Positions 15,495 through 24,440 of a stretch of 64,000 bases of DNA are shown piece by piece. The stretch's first letter is position 1. Every line of letters begins with the position of its first letter. The translations under genes were made by a program, and so were the position numbers. The DNA comes from Demequina pelophila. GTDB lineage: Bacteria > Actinomycetota > Actinomycetes > Actinomycetales > Demequinaceae. The notes under the pieces are model-generated. The model was not told the origin of the DNA and searched no databases. It was given only the letters and a program-made list of their open reading frames with translations. The DNA is taken from the NCBI RefSeq assembly GCF_000971175.1, contig NZ_BBLY01000001.1:62001-126000 (forward strand), given 5' to 3'.

Positions 15495-18400
15495 ATGCAT
15501 CTCAAGACGCTGACGCTGCGCGGCTTCAAGTCGTTCGCGTCGGCGACCACTCTTGAGCTCGAGCCCGGGATCACCTGCGTCGTGGGCCCCAACGGCTCCG
15601 GCAAGTCCAACGTGGTCGACGCGCTCGCCTGGGTGATGGGCGAGCAGGGCGCGAAGACCCTGCGTGGCGGGCAGATGGCGGACGTCATCTTCGCGGGCAC
15701 CGCTGGCCGCGCGCCGCTGGGCCGCGCCGAGGTCTCGCTCACGATCGACAACGCCGACGGCGCCCTGCCGATCGACTACACCGAGGTCACCATCAGCCGC
15801 ACGCTGTTCCGCGCGGGCGGCTCCGAGTACGCGATCAACGGCTCCTCGTGCCGCCTGCTCGACATCCAGGACCTGCTCAGCGACTCGGGGCTGGGCCGCG
15901 AGATGCACGTGATCGTGGGTCAGGGCCGCCTCGACGAGGTGCTGCGCGCGACCCCGGAGGATCGCCGCCACTTCATCGAGGAGGCCGCCGGCATCCTCAA
16001 GCACCGCCGCCGCAAGGACAAGGCGCTGCGCAAGCTCGACTCGATGCAGGCCAACCTCACCCGCGTCCAGGACCTGACGGTCGAGATCCGCCGCCAGCTG
16101 GGACCGCTGGGACGCCAGGCCGAGGTGGCCCGTCGCGCCCAGCGCATCCAGGTGGACGTGCGCGACGCGCGCTCGCGGCTGCTCGCCGACGACCTCGCGA
16201 CGCTCCAGGGGTCGATGACCAAGGACCGGGCGGACGAGACCGCGCTGCTCGAGCGCCGCGCCGCGGTCGAGCAGGCGCTCGAGGCCGCGCGCGTCGAGCT
16301 CGCGGAGCTCGAGCGCGTCGCCGCCGCCGCGACGCCCGCGCTCACCCAGGCCAACGACATCTACTACCGGCTCAGCGCGATCCGCGAGCGGCTGCGCAAC
16401 CTCTCGCAGCTCGCGGAGGAGCGGCTGCGGATGCTCGGCACGCACGTCGACGCCACGCCGCCCACGGACCTGGTGGACCTCGACGACCAGGTGGCCCGCG
16501 CCAAGTCCGCCCGTGCGGAGCTCGACGCCGAGGTCGCCGCCGCCGGGACCGCCCTCGAGCGGGCGATCGAGGCGCGCAAGGAGGCCGAGGAGGTCGCGCG
16601 CGCCTCGGACCGCCATCACGCGAACCTGCTGCGCTCCGTGGCCGACCGTCGCGAGGGCGTCGCGCGTCTCGCGGGCCAGGTGGCCGCGAAGCGCTCGCGC
16701 GTCGAGGCGGGCGAGGCCGAGATCGGCCGCCTCCAGGAGCAGCTCGCGGCCGCCCAGAAGCGCGCCCACGTGGCGACCACCGAGTTCCAGCACCTCGAGA
16801 CCTCCGTCGCGACCACCGAGCCGGGGGAGGAGGGCCTCGACGAGCAGGTCGAGTCCGCCTCCGCGCGCTGGGAGGACGCGAAGACGGCGCTCGCGGACCT
16901 CAAGGACGCCCTCAACGCCGCGATGCGCGAGCGTGACACGTGGGCGGCCAAGGGTGAGGCCCTCGAGCTGTCCCTGGTGCGCAAGGACGGCGCCGGCGCC
17001 CTGCTCGCGAGCGACAGCCGCGCCGTGCGCGGCACCGTCGCGTCGCTCATCGACGTGGGCGGGGACGCGGAGGACGCGATCGCCGCGGCGCTGGGACCCT
17101 TCGCGGATGCCCTCGCGGCGGACACGGTCGAGGACGCGGTCGACGCGATCCGCTGGCTGCGCGACGAGGACGCCGGGCGCGCCCGCATCCTCGTGAGCGA
17201 CTCGATGGCGCACGGGAGCAACCCCGCCGTGAGCCTCCCGGACGGCGCGGCCTGGGCCTCCGACCTGGTCGACGGGCCCGCGGGGCTCGTCGAGACCGTG
17301 CGTGCGCTCGTCGCGGGAGTGGCGGTGGTGGACGACCTGGCCTCCGCCCGCGCTCTCGTCAACGAGCACCGCGAGGTGGTCGCGGTGACCCGCCGCGGCG
17401 ACCTGCTGGGCGCCTGGCGCGCCTCGGGCGGCGCCGGCGACGCGCCGTCGGTGATCCACATGCAGGCGGCGCTGGACGATGCGCGGGAGCGCCGCGACGC
17501 CGCCGCCGCCACGGTCGAGCAGACCCAGGCGCGCATCGTCGCCGCCACCGAGGCGGAGCGGGTGGCGCGCGCCGAGCACGGCGCCGTGGTCGCGCGCCTC
17601 AGCGAGGCCGATGCGCGGATGGCCAAGGCCGCCGAGCAGCTGGGACAGCTGGGCGCCCAGGCGCGCGCGGCGACCAACGAGGGGGAGCGCCTCACCACGC
17701 AGCTCGAGCAGGCGCACGCCCGCCTCGAGGGCGATGAGGCCGAGCTCGAGGGCCTCGCGGACCGGCTCACGGCCGCCCAGTCCGAGCCCGAGCAGTTCGA
17801 GGAGGACACCCGCGAGGCCGCCGCCCGCCGCGACGCGGACGAGGCGGCCGCGAAGGCCGCCCGCGCCGCCGAGACCGACGCGCGCCTCGCCCTGCGCACC
17901 TCGGAGGAGCGCGCACGCGCGCTCGCCTCGCGCGCGGAGAGCCTCGAAAAGGCCGCGATCGCCGAGCGTGAGGCCCGGGCGCGCGCCAAGGCGGCCGCGC
18001 TGCGCCGCGAGCGCCAGGCCGTGGCCGCCCGCGAGGTCATCGCCGGCTGCACCGACGCGCTGCACCTGCTCGACGCCTCCGTCCAGCGGGCCGACGAGGC
18101 CCGCGCCCGCGTCGAGGCCGAGCGCTCCGAGCGTTCGGGCCGGCTGGGCGAGGTGCGCGCGCTGGTCGAGCGGCACGCCGCCGAGCACGCCCGCCTCACC
18201 GACGACGCCCACCGCGACGAGGTCGCGCGCGCCGAGCAGAACGTCCGACTCGAGCAGCTGCGCCAGCGCGCCGTCGACGAGCTGGGCGTGGACCCCGACC
18301 GGCTGGTCGAGGAGTACGGCCCCGACGTGCCCGTGCCGGTCCCGGACCCCGACGCGGACGAGGACGCCGAGCCCGCCACCGAGCCCTACGACCGCGAGGC

Positions 18401-19049
18401 CCAGGAGAAGCGCCTGCGCAAGGCCGAACGCGAGATGAACAAGCTGGGCAAGGTCAACCCGCTCGCGCTCGAGGAGTTCGCCGCGCTCGAGGAGCGCCAC
18501 AAGTTCCTCACCGACCAGCTCGCGGACATCAAGAAGTCCCGCGCGGACCTGCTCACCATCGTCGCGGAGATCGACGACCGCGTGGAGAAGGTGTTCGCGG
18601 AGGCCTTCGCGGACACGGCCGCCCAGTTCGAGCGCATCTTCCCGCGCCTGTTCCCGGGAGGCGAGGGGCGCATCGTCCTCACCGACCCCGACCGCATGCT
18701 CGAGACGGGCATCGAGGTCGAGGCGCGCCCCGCCGGCAAGAAGGTCAAGCGGCTGTCCCTGCTGTCCGGCGGCGAGCGCTCGCTCACCGCCGTCGCGCTG
18801 CTCGTGTCGATCTTCAAGGCCCGTCCCAGCCCGTTCTACGTCATGGACGAGGTCGAGGCCGCGCTCGACGACGTCAACCTGGGCCGCCTGCTCGAGATCT
18901 TCAAGGAGCTGCAGGAGGACTCGCAGCTCATCGTCATCACGCACCAGAAGCGCACCATGGAGATCGCCGACGCCCTGTACGGCGTGACGATGCGCGGCGA
19001 CGGCGTGACGACGGTCATCAGCCAGCGGCTGGGGGACGACGCGGCGTAG
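15495..19049 (+). CDS. smc: Chromosome segregation protein SMC
   Basis: A full-length 1184-residue SMC ATPase, the core of bacterial condensin, which loops and segregates the chromosome with ScpA and ScpB. The N-terminal Walker A is GPNGSGKS at about 31-38. Two long coiled-coil arms rich in Ala, Glu and Arg flank a hinge at roughly 490-650. The C-terminal half has the ABC signature LSGGERSLTAVALL at about 1088 and Walker B FYVMDEVEAALDD near 1115. An acidic loop (PDADEDAEPATEP) lies near residue 955. scpA and scpB are not in the window. ftsY lies downstream after two small reading frames, one of them uncertain, as in many bacteria. Confidence 0.97.
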   Translation: MHLKTLTLRGFKSFASATTLELEPGITCVVGPNGSGKSNVVDALAWVMGEQGAKTLRGGQMADVIFAGTAGRAPLGRAEVSLTIDNADGALPIDYTEVTISRTLFRAGGSEYAINGSSCRLLDIQDLLSDSGLGREMHVIVGQGRLDEVLRATPEDRRHFIEEAAGILKHRRRKDKALRKLDSMQANLTRVQDLTVEIRRQLGPLGRQAEVARRAQRIQVDVRDARSRLLADDLATLQGSMTKDRADETALLERRAAVEQALEAARVELAELERVAAAATPALTQANDIYYRLSAIRERLRNLSQLAEERLRMLGTHVDATPPTDLVDLDDQVARAKSARAELDAEVAAAGTALERAIEARKEAEEVARASDRHHANLLRSVADRREGVARLAGQVAAKRSRVEAGEAEIGRLQEQLAAAQKRAHVATTEFQHLETSVATTEPGEEGLDEQVESASARWEDAKTALADLKDALNAAMRERDTWAAKGEALELSLVRKDGAGALLASDSRAVRGTVASLIDVGGDAEDAIAAALGPFADALAADTVEDAVDAIRWLRDEDAGRARILVSDSMAHGSNPAVSLPDGAAWASDLVDGPAGLVETVRALVAGVAVVDDLASARALVNEHREVVAVTRRGDLLGAWRASGGAGDAPSVIHMQAALDDARERRDAAAATVEQTQARIVAATEAERVARAEHGAVVARLSEADARMAKAAEQLGQLGAQARAATNEGERLTTQLEQAHARLEGDEAELEGLADRLTAAQSEPEQFEEDTREAAARRDADEAAAKAARAAETDARLALRTSEERARALASRAESLEKAAIAEREARARAKAAALRRERQAVAAREVIAGCTDALHLLDASVQRADEARARVEAERSERSGRLGEVRALVERHAAEHARLTDDAHRDEVARAEQNVRLEQLRQRAVDELGVDPDRLVEEYGPDVPVPVPDPDADEDAEPATEPYDREAQEKRLRKAEREMNKLGKVNPLALEEFAALEERHKFLTDQLADIKKSRADLLTIVAEIDDRVEKVFAEAFADTAAQFERIFPRLFPGGEGRIVLTDPDRMLETGIEVEARPAGKKVKRLSLLSGGERSLTAVALLVSIFKARPSPFYVMDEVEAALDDVNLGRLLEIFKELQEDSQLIVITHQKRTMEIADALYGVTMRGDGVTTVISQRLGDDAA

Positions 19050-19137
19050 GGGCGCGCGCGGCCGGGTCGGCGCGCCGTCTCGCCGCGCCGTCTTCCCGAG
19101 CCCCACGGAAAGGGGACGGGGGTCCCTAGCCAGATGC

Positions 19138-19147
19138 GCATCGTCCC
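19138..19147 (+). repeat. Dispersed motif GCATCGTCCC, intergenic copy
   Basis: An exact copy within GCGCATCGTCCC, ending 3 bp before a candidate -10 box (TACCAT, 19151-19156) in the 293-bp gap after smc. Confidence 0.7.
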
Positions 19148-19150
19148 GCC

Positions 19151-19156
19151 TACCAT
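19151..19156 (+). promoter_or_regulatory. Candidate -10 box after smc
   Basis: TACCAT, 8 nt before an ATG at 19165 that opens a 44-codon frame. It could equally give a leader of about 180 nt for the small membrane protein at 19343. Confidence 0.4.
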
Positions 19157-19164
19157 GGGCACCG

Positions 19165-19299
19165 ATGCCGATGCGGGCGTCCGCCCTCACTCCGCTGAAC
19201 GCGGCAGGCATCCCCCCGAGGACCACGAACCGGGCCCGCGCGCGCCAGCGCGGGCGCGAATCGCCCGGTATGGACCCGTCTGCGCGGTGCGACGGATGA
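19165..19299 (+). CDS. Possible small leaderless ORF (44 aa)
   Basis: A 44-codon frame from ATG to TGA in the gap between smc and the small membrane protein. It is rich in Arg, Ala and Pro, with no recognised family and no transmembrane segment. The only support is a -10-like TACCAT 8 nt upstream. It could be a small protein, a regulatory leader peptide or chance. Confidence 0.25.
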   Translation: MPMRASALTPLNAAGIPPRTTNRARARQRGRESPGMDPSARCDG

Positions 19300-19342
19300 G
19301 GACGGCACCCGTCCCGTCCCCCGACACCACTGGAGAGCACCG

Positions 19343-19582
19343 ATGTTCCACTACATGGAAGGCACGCTGATCGTCGCCGTGCTGATGGCGATCATCATCA
19401 CCGTGGCCGCCTTCGCCGCCGAGGGTCGCGGCCGCCGCCTGATCCGCATCCTGCTGGGCGTCGAGGAGCGTCGCCCCATGCGCGAGCAGCTCTACGCCGA
19501 GGTCGAGCGCCCCGAGGCGTCGCTCGACGTGGTGCAGCGCATGTCGCGCATCGACCGCGAGCGCGAGCCCGTCCACTCCTGA
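19343..19582 (+). CDS. Small single-pass membrane protein, unknown
   Basis: A 79-residue protein with one N-terminal transmembrane helix (about 7-28, GTLIVAVLMAIIITVAAFAA) and a charged cytoplasmic tail rich in Arg and Glu. GGAGAG precedes the ATG by 7 nt. It lies 24 bp before ftsY, which might make it a partner in membrane targeting, but no family was recognised. Confidence 0.7.
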   Translation: MFHYMEGTLIVAVLMAIIITVAAFAAEGRGRRLIRILLGVEERRPMREQLYAEVERPEASLDVVQRMSRIDREREPVHS

Positions 19583-19606
19583 CCGGCGACCTGAGAGACT
19601 GTGCCC

Positions 19607-20770
19607 GTGGACGTCTCATGGATCCCTGGAGATAACGACCTTCTGGTCACCGCCATCGCGGCCCTCGTGGTCGTCGGCGGTGCCGTCGCCGGCCTTGTGG
19701 GCCGCGGGCGCAAGGCCCCGCCCCGGCAGGCCGAGCCCCCGACCCCGGTCGCGCCGACCGCTCCGGCCCCTCAGGCCGATGCGACGGTCGCCGAGCCCGA
19801 GGCCCCCGAGTCCGTGGTCGAGGAGGCCGAGCAGGCCGCCGCCACCCTCGAGGCCCCCGAGGCCCCGTCGAGCCGGTTCGCGCGCCTGCACGACCGCATC
19901 CGCTCCGGATTCGGGCAGTCGCTGCTCGCGATCTTCGGGCGGGGCGGGCTGTCGCAGGACGACTGGGACGAGCTCGAGGAGACCCTCCTCATGGCGGACG
20001 TGGGCGCCGCCGCGACCGACGAGCTGCTGGCGGACCTGCGCCGCCGCGTCAAGGCCGATCCCGAGGCCAGCCCCAAGGACCTGCTGCGCGCCGCGCTGCT
20101 CGAGGTCATCGACCCCGCGCTGGACCGCTCGCTCGCGCTGAGCGAGCCCGGCTCCGACGAGATCGACACGGCCGTGGTCGTGGGCGTCAACGGCGTGGGC
20201 AAGACCACCACCGTGGGCAAGCTCGCGCGCGTGCTGGTCGCGGAGGGGCGCACCGTGGTGCTCGGCGCCGCAGACACCTTCCGCGCCGCCGCCGCGGACC
20301 AGCTCGAGACCTGGGGCGAGCGCGTGGGCGTGCCCGTGGTCCGCTCGCACGTCGACGGCGCGGACCCCGCCTCCGTCGCGTTCGAGGCCGCCGACCGCGC
20401 CCGTGCCGAGGGCGCGGACGTGCTCCTGGTCGACACGGCCGGCCGCCTGCAGAACAAGCAGGGCCTCATGGACGAGCTGGGCAAGATCGTCCGCGTCGTG
20501 TCCAAGATCAGCGCGCCCAAGGAGGTGCTGCTGGTCCTCGACGCCACCACCGGCCAGAACGGCCTCACCCAGGCCAAGGTGTTCGGCCAGGTAGCCCCCA
20601 TCACGGGCATCGTCCTCACCAAGCTCGACGGCACCGCCAAGGGCGGCATCGTCATCGCGGTCCAGCGCGAGCTCGGCGTCCCGGTGAAGTTCGTGGGCCT
20701 GGGCGAGGGCGCGGACGACCTGGCCCCGTTCGACGCCGAGGGCTTCGTCGACTCGCTCCTGGGCGACTGA
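19607..20770 (+). CDS. ftsY: Signal recognition particle receptor FtsY
   Basis: A protein of about 387 residues that receives SRP-ribosome complexes at the membrane. A short hydrophobic N-terminus (LVTAIAALVVVGGAVAGLVG) is followed by an acidic, Pro/Ala-rich A domain and the NG GTPase domain. P-loop GVNGVGKTT is near 193-201, DTFRAAAADQLETW is the I-box region, LLVDTAGRLQN the G3 and TKLDGTAKGG the G4 motif. Starts GTG 19601 and GTG 19607 are both possible; 19607 is preferred because GAGACT ends 6 nt before it, like other leaderless starts here. The partner ffh is at 24441. Confidence 0.96.
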   Translation: MDVSWIPGDNDLLVTAIAALVVVGGAVAGLVGRGRKAPPRQAEPPTPVAPTAPAPQADATVAEPEAPESVVEEAEQAAATLEAPEAPSSRFARLHDRIRSGFGQSLLAIFGRGGLSQDDWDELEETLLMADVGAAATDELLADLRRRVKADPEASPKDLLRAALLEVIDPALDRSLALSEPGSDEIDTAVVVGVNGVGKTTTVGKLARVLVAEGRTVVLGAADTFRAAAADQLETWGERVGVPVVRSHVDGADPASVAFEAADRARAEGADVLLVDTAGRLQNKQGLMDELGKIVRVVSKISAPKEVLLVLDATTGQNGLTQAKVFGQVAPITGIVLTKLDGTAKGGIVIAVQRELGVPVKFVGLGEGADDLAPFDAEGFVDSLLGD

Positions 20771-20777
20771 CCTCCCC

Positions 20778-20874
20778 GGACACTCCGCACGGAAGGGGCG
20801 GCGACACGCCGGTCTGAGTCCTGCCACGGGGCACCGAGGACCGCGTGTCGCGCCTGAATCCGTGCGGAGTGTCC
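20778..20874. repeat. Intergenic inverted-repeat element B
   Basis: Perfect 15-bp arms GGACACTCCGCACGG (20778-20792) and CCGTGCGGAGTGTCC (20860-20874), with further partial pairing inward through GCGACACGC and GTGTCGCGC. It lies between ftsY and the amt promoter. Size, position after a stop codon and internal GTGTCGCGC resemble element A at 7399. Confidence 0.65.
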
Positions 20875-20921
20875 ACGGTTTGTCGGTCCCGCAACACAGT
20901 CTTTACGGCACACCGTCACAT

Positions 20922-20959
20922 GTAACCGCGCGGAAACACGCGGGTCGTTCAGGGGAAAC
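20922..20959 (+). promoter_or_regulatory. GlnR-type operator upstream of amt
   Basis: GTAAC-N6-GAAAC-N6-GTCGT-N6-GAAAC reads as two consecutive GlnR half-site pairs (consensus GTnAC-N6-GAAAC twice), with only the third element degenerate. It lies about 60-97 bp before the amt start. GlnR is the OmpR-like nitrogen regulator of Actinobacteria that switches on amt-glnK-glnD under nitrogen limitation, so genes and site agree. Confidence 0.8.
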
Positions 20960-21018
20960 AGCGCTACGACAGGCTCTTTTACGACTAGCCAGGGGGCTAG
21001 GCGAAAAGGAGAAGCAGA

Positions 21019-22260
21019 ATGGATAGCGGCAACATTGCCTGGCTCCTGACTTCTGCATCGCTCGTGCTGCTGATGACGCCGGGACTGGCGTTCTTCTACG
21101 GCGGCATGTCGCGAGGCAAGTCGGTGCTCAACATGATGATGATGAGCTTTGGCGCCCTCGCGGTCGTCACGGTGGGATGGGTGCTCGTCGGCAACGCCAT
21201 CTCGGTGGGCGAGTCCGTGGGCGGCCTGTTCGGCAACCCGAGCTCGGACTTCCTGATCGCGACGTCCTGGGCTGACTACGCCTCGGCCGGCGACGGCGAG
21301 GGTCTCATCGCGGTGGGCTTCGGCGCCACGTTCGCCATCATCACCGTCGCCCTGATCTCGGGCTCGATCGCGGACCGCGCGAAGTTCAGCGCCTGGCTCG
21401 TGTTCGCGTTCCTCTGGGGCATCCTGGTCTACGCGCCCGTCTCGCACTGGGTCTGGGGCGGCGGCATCCTGAGCGACGCCGGCCCGATCTTCAGCGAGGA
21501 CTGGTTCCCGCAGGACTTCGCGGGCGGCACCGTGGTCCACATCAACGCCGGTGTCGCGGGCCTGGTGCTCGCGCTCATCCTGGGCGTCCGCAAGGGCTTC
21601 GGCAAGGAGCCGATGCGCCCGCACAACCTTCCGTTCGTCATGCTGGGCGCCGCGCTGCTGTGGTTCGGCTGGTTCGGCTTCAACGCCGGTTCCGCCTTCG
21701 CCGCGGACGTCTACGCCTCGGCCGCGTGGGTCAACACCACCGCCGCCACCGCCGCCGCGATCCTCGGCTGGCTCGTCACCGAGCGCATCCGCGACGGCAA
21801 GGCCACCTCGCTGGGCGCCGCCTCGGGTGTGGTCGCCGGTCTGGTCGCCATCACCCCGGCCGCCGTCGCGGTCGACCCGTGGGGCGCGCTGCTCATCGGC
21901 CTCATCGCCGGTATCCTCTCGGCGCTCGCCGTGGGCCTCAAGTACAAGCTGGGCTACGACGACTCGCTCGACGTGGTGGGCGTCCACCTGGTCGCCGGTC
22001 TGTGGGGCACCGTGGCCATCGGCCTCTTCGGCACCACGACCTTCGGCTCCTGGGACGGCCTGTTCACCGGCGGCGGCGTGGGCGGCCTGACCGCTCAGGT
22101 GGTCGCGGCGCTGGTCACCATCGTGTACTCGGCGGTCGCTACGCTCATCATCGGACTCGCCATCAAGTTCACCATCGGATTCCGTGTGAGCGAAGAGGTC
22201 GAGGTTGCAGGCATCGACCTCGCCGAGCACGGCGAGACCGCCTACGAGGAGGCCAAGTAA
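21019..22260 (+). CDS. amt: Ammonium transporter
   Basis: A 413-residue Amt/MEP/Rh-family channel protein with about 11 membrane helices. Signature pieces include TPGLAFFYGGMSRGKSVLN at the extracellular recruitment side, PVSHWVWG, and the two pore histidines near 174 (VVHINAGVAG) and 323 (GVHLVAGLWG). The C-terminal cytoplasmic tail (EEVEVAGIDLAEHGETAY) is the segment that contacts P-II. The ATG has AAAAGGAG 7 nt upstream. It starts an operon with glnK, whose product plugs the channel when nitrogen is sufficient, behind a GlnR-type operator. Confidence 0.96.
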   Translation: MDSGNIAWLLTSASLVLLMTPGLAFFYGGMSRGKSVLNMMMMSFGALAVVTVGWVLVGNAISVGESVGGLFGNPSSDFLIATSWADYASAGDGEGLIAVGFGATFAIITVALISGSIADRAKFSAWLVFAFLWGILVYAPVSHWVWGGGILSDAGPIFSEDWFPQDFAGGTVVHINAGVAGLVLALILGVRKGFGKEPMRPHNLPFVMLGAALLWFGWFGFNAGSAFAADVYASAAWVNTTAATAAAILGWLVTERIRDGKATSLGAASGVVAGLVAITPAAVAVDPWGALLIGLIAGILSALAVGLKYKLGYDDSLDVVGVHLVAGLWGTVAIGLFGTTTFGSWDGLFTGGGVGGLTAQVVAALVTIVYSAVATLIIGLAIKFTIGFRVSEEVEVAGIDLAEHGETAYEEAK

Positions 22261-22602
<342 letters not shown>

Positions 22603-22619
22603 GGAGAACCGACCGATCC

Positions 22620-24410
22620 ATGGCCGACCGTTCCGTGCACGCACCGGACGGCGCCGACGCTGAGGTCCCGCACCCCCGTGGGGTGCGGGACCTCAAGCGC
22701 GTCCGGCGCGAGCAGGTCGAGGCGCTGGCCGCCTCCGACGTCTCGGGCCACGATCGCCGCGCGGCCATGACCGCGCTGGTGCTGGGACGGCTGGCCGAGC
22801 ACTGGGAGGACGCCGGGGGACCGGACGAGGGCATCGCCTTCGGCGCCGTCGGCTCCCTGGGCCGCGGGGACGCGGGCCCGCACTCGGACCTCGACCTGGT
22901 GATCATCCACGACGGCCGCACCCACACCAAGGACGACATCGCCGACCTCGCGCAGCGGCTGTGGTACCCCATCTGGGACGCGGGGCTCGAGCTCGACTAC
23001 TCGATGCGCTCGCTCACGGAGTGCCGCCAGGTGGCCTCCAAGGACCTCGCCGCCGCCGCGGGCCTGCTCGACCTGCGCCACGTCGCGGGGGACGATGCGG
23101 TGGTCACCCAGGCGCGCGCCTCCATCTACCAGGACTGGCGCGCCGCCGCGCGCAAGCGCCTGCCCGACCTGCTGGCCGCCTCGCGCGCCCGCGCCGAGCG
23201 CTTCGGCGAGCTCGCCTACCTCATCGAGCCGCACCTCAAGGAGGCCCGCGGAGGCCTGCGGGACCTCACCAGCCTCACGGCGCTGTCCGCCACGTGGCTC
23301 ACCGACCGCCCGCACGGCTCGGTCGACCAGGCGGGGGAGCTGCTGCTCGACGTGCGCGACGCGATGCAGCTCGAGGCCGGTCGCCCCGTCACCGTGCTGG
23401 GCCGTCACCTCGCGCCCGAGGTCGCCGCCCGGATGGGCCTCGACGACCCCGACGACCTGCTCGCCGCGCTCGCCGAGGCAGGCCGCACCGTCGCGTACTC
23501 CCTCGACTTCACCGAGCGCGGCGCCCGCCGCTCGCTCGAGCGCTCCGGGGTGGGCTCGCGCGCCTTCCTCGCGCGCCGCCGCGCGGCCGCGCCGCGCCAC
23601 ATCCCCGTCGCCCAGGGGCTCATCGACGTGGACGGCGAGCTCGCCCTCGCTCCGGGATACGCCGCGGGGGACGATGCGCTGCTTCCGCTGCGCGCCGCCG
23701 CCACCGCCGCGGCGACGGGCCTCACGTTCACCCCCACCCTGCTCGAGACGCTCACCACGTGTCCCGACCTGCCCGAGCCGTGGCCCCAGGAGGCCCGGCG
23801 GCATCTGCGCGACCTGCTGCGCGCGTCCACGCACCTGGTCCAGGTGTGGGAGGCCGTCGACCTCTGGGGCCTCGCGGCCCGCTGGATCCCGCAATGGGAC
23901 GCGGTGCGCAACCGTCCGCAGCGCAGCCCCATCCACCGCTACACCGTCGACCGCCACATGATCGAGGCCGTCGTCATCGCGGGCCGCCACCGGCGCGGGG
24001 TGCCCCGCGCCGACCTGCTGCTGCTCGCGGCCCTGGTCCACGACATCGGCAAGCGTCCCGGCGCCACCGATCACTCCGTCGACGGCGCGGCGCTCATCCC
24101 GGCCATCGCGGCGCGCATGGGCCTGTCCGGTCGCACGGCCCACGATCTCGAGCTGCTGGTGCGCGAGCACCTCACCCTCGCGGACCTCGCGACCACCCAG
24201 GACCCGGACGACCCGGCCACCGTCCGGGCGCTGCTCGACGCGGTCGAGCACCGGGCCGATCTGCTCGAGGTGCTGCGGGCCCTGACCGAGGCCGACGCCC
24301 GCGCCGCGGGGCCCAAGGCATGGACCGCGTGGCGCTCCCAGCTGGTCGACGGGCTCACCGCCCGGGCGCGCGCGGCGCTCGGCTCCGAGGGGAGCGGCCC
24401 GGGTCGGTAG
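22620..24410 (+). CDS. glnD: P-II nucleotidylyltransferase GlnD lacking ACT domains
   Basis: A 596-residue GlnD. The nucleotidyltransferase core shows GSLGRGD at about 78-84 and SDLD at 89-92. The central region ([12 protein letters not shown]) matches the GlnD/UTase middle domain, and the HD hydrolase domain has LVHDIGK with His474-Asp475. The chain ends soon after the HD domain (LTARARAAL), so the two glutamine-binding ACT domains found in typical GlnD proteins of 690-890 residues are missing, with ffh starting 30 bp later. It should still modify and demodify GlnK but may have lost glutamine sensing. ATG 22620 has AAGGAG 13 nt upstream; GTG 22683, after a hairpin, is an alternative start. 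Confidence 0.9.
   Translation: MADRSVHAPDGADAEVPHPRGVRDLKRVRREQVEALAASDVSGHDRRAAMTALVLGRLAEHWEDAGGPDEGIAFGAVGSLGRGDAGPHSDLDLVIIHDGRTHTKDDIADLAQRLWYPIWDAGLELDYSMRSLTECRQVASKDLAAAAGLLDLRHVAGDDAVVTQARASIYQDWRAAARKRLPDLLAASRARAERFGELAYLIEPHLKEARGGLRDLTSLTALSATWLTDRPHGSVDQAGELLLDVRDAMQLEAGRPVTVLGRHLAPEVAARMGLDDPDDLLAALAEAGRTVAYSLDFTERGARRSLERSGVGSRAFLARRRAAAPRHIPVAQGLIDVDGELALAPGYAAGDDALLPLRAAATAAATGLTFTPTLLETLTTCPDLPEPWPQEARRHLRDLLRASTHLVQVWEAVDLWGLAARWIPQWDAVRNRPQRSPIHRYTVDRHMIEAVVIAGRHRRGVPRADLLLLAALVHDIGKRPGATDHSVDGAALIPAIAARMGLSGRTAHDLELLVREHLTLADLATTQDPDDPATVRALLDAVEHRADLLEVLRALTEADARAAGPKAWTAWRSQLVDGLTARARAALGSEGSGPGR
22662..22694 (+). other. Perfect hairpin at the start of glnD
   Basis: GAGGTCCCGCACCCC and its exact complement form a 15-bp stem with a 3-nt loop 42 nt after the glnD ATG. 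It is strong enough to act as an attenuator between amt-glnK and glnD, or as a terminator if glnD really starts at GTG 22683. No U-tract follows. Confidence 0.6.
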
Positions 24411-24413
24411 AAT
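24408..24413 (+). promoter_or_regulatory. Candidate -10 box of ffh
   Basis: TAGAAT overlaps the glnD stop codon and lies 27 nt before the ffh GTG, leaving room for the AAGGGAAA ribosome-binding site. Confidence 0.55.
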
Positions 24414-24440
24414 GCCGGGGCACGCTGCGAAGGGAAACCC

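Noticed and set aside
15186-19340. 1384-codon minus-strand frame opposite smc
   Set aside because: Antisense shadow of GC3-biased smc; RRG/LRR-like look comes from reversed Ala/Glu codons.
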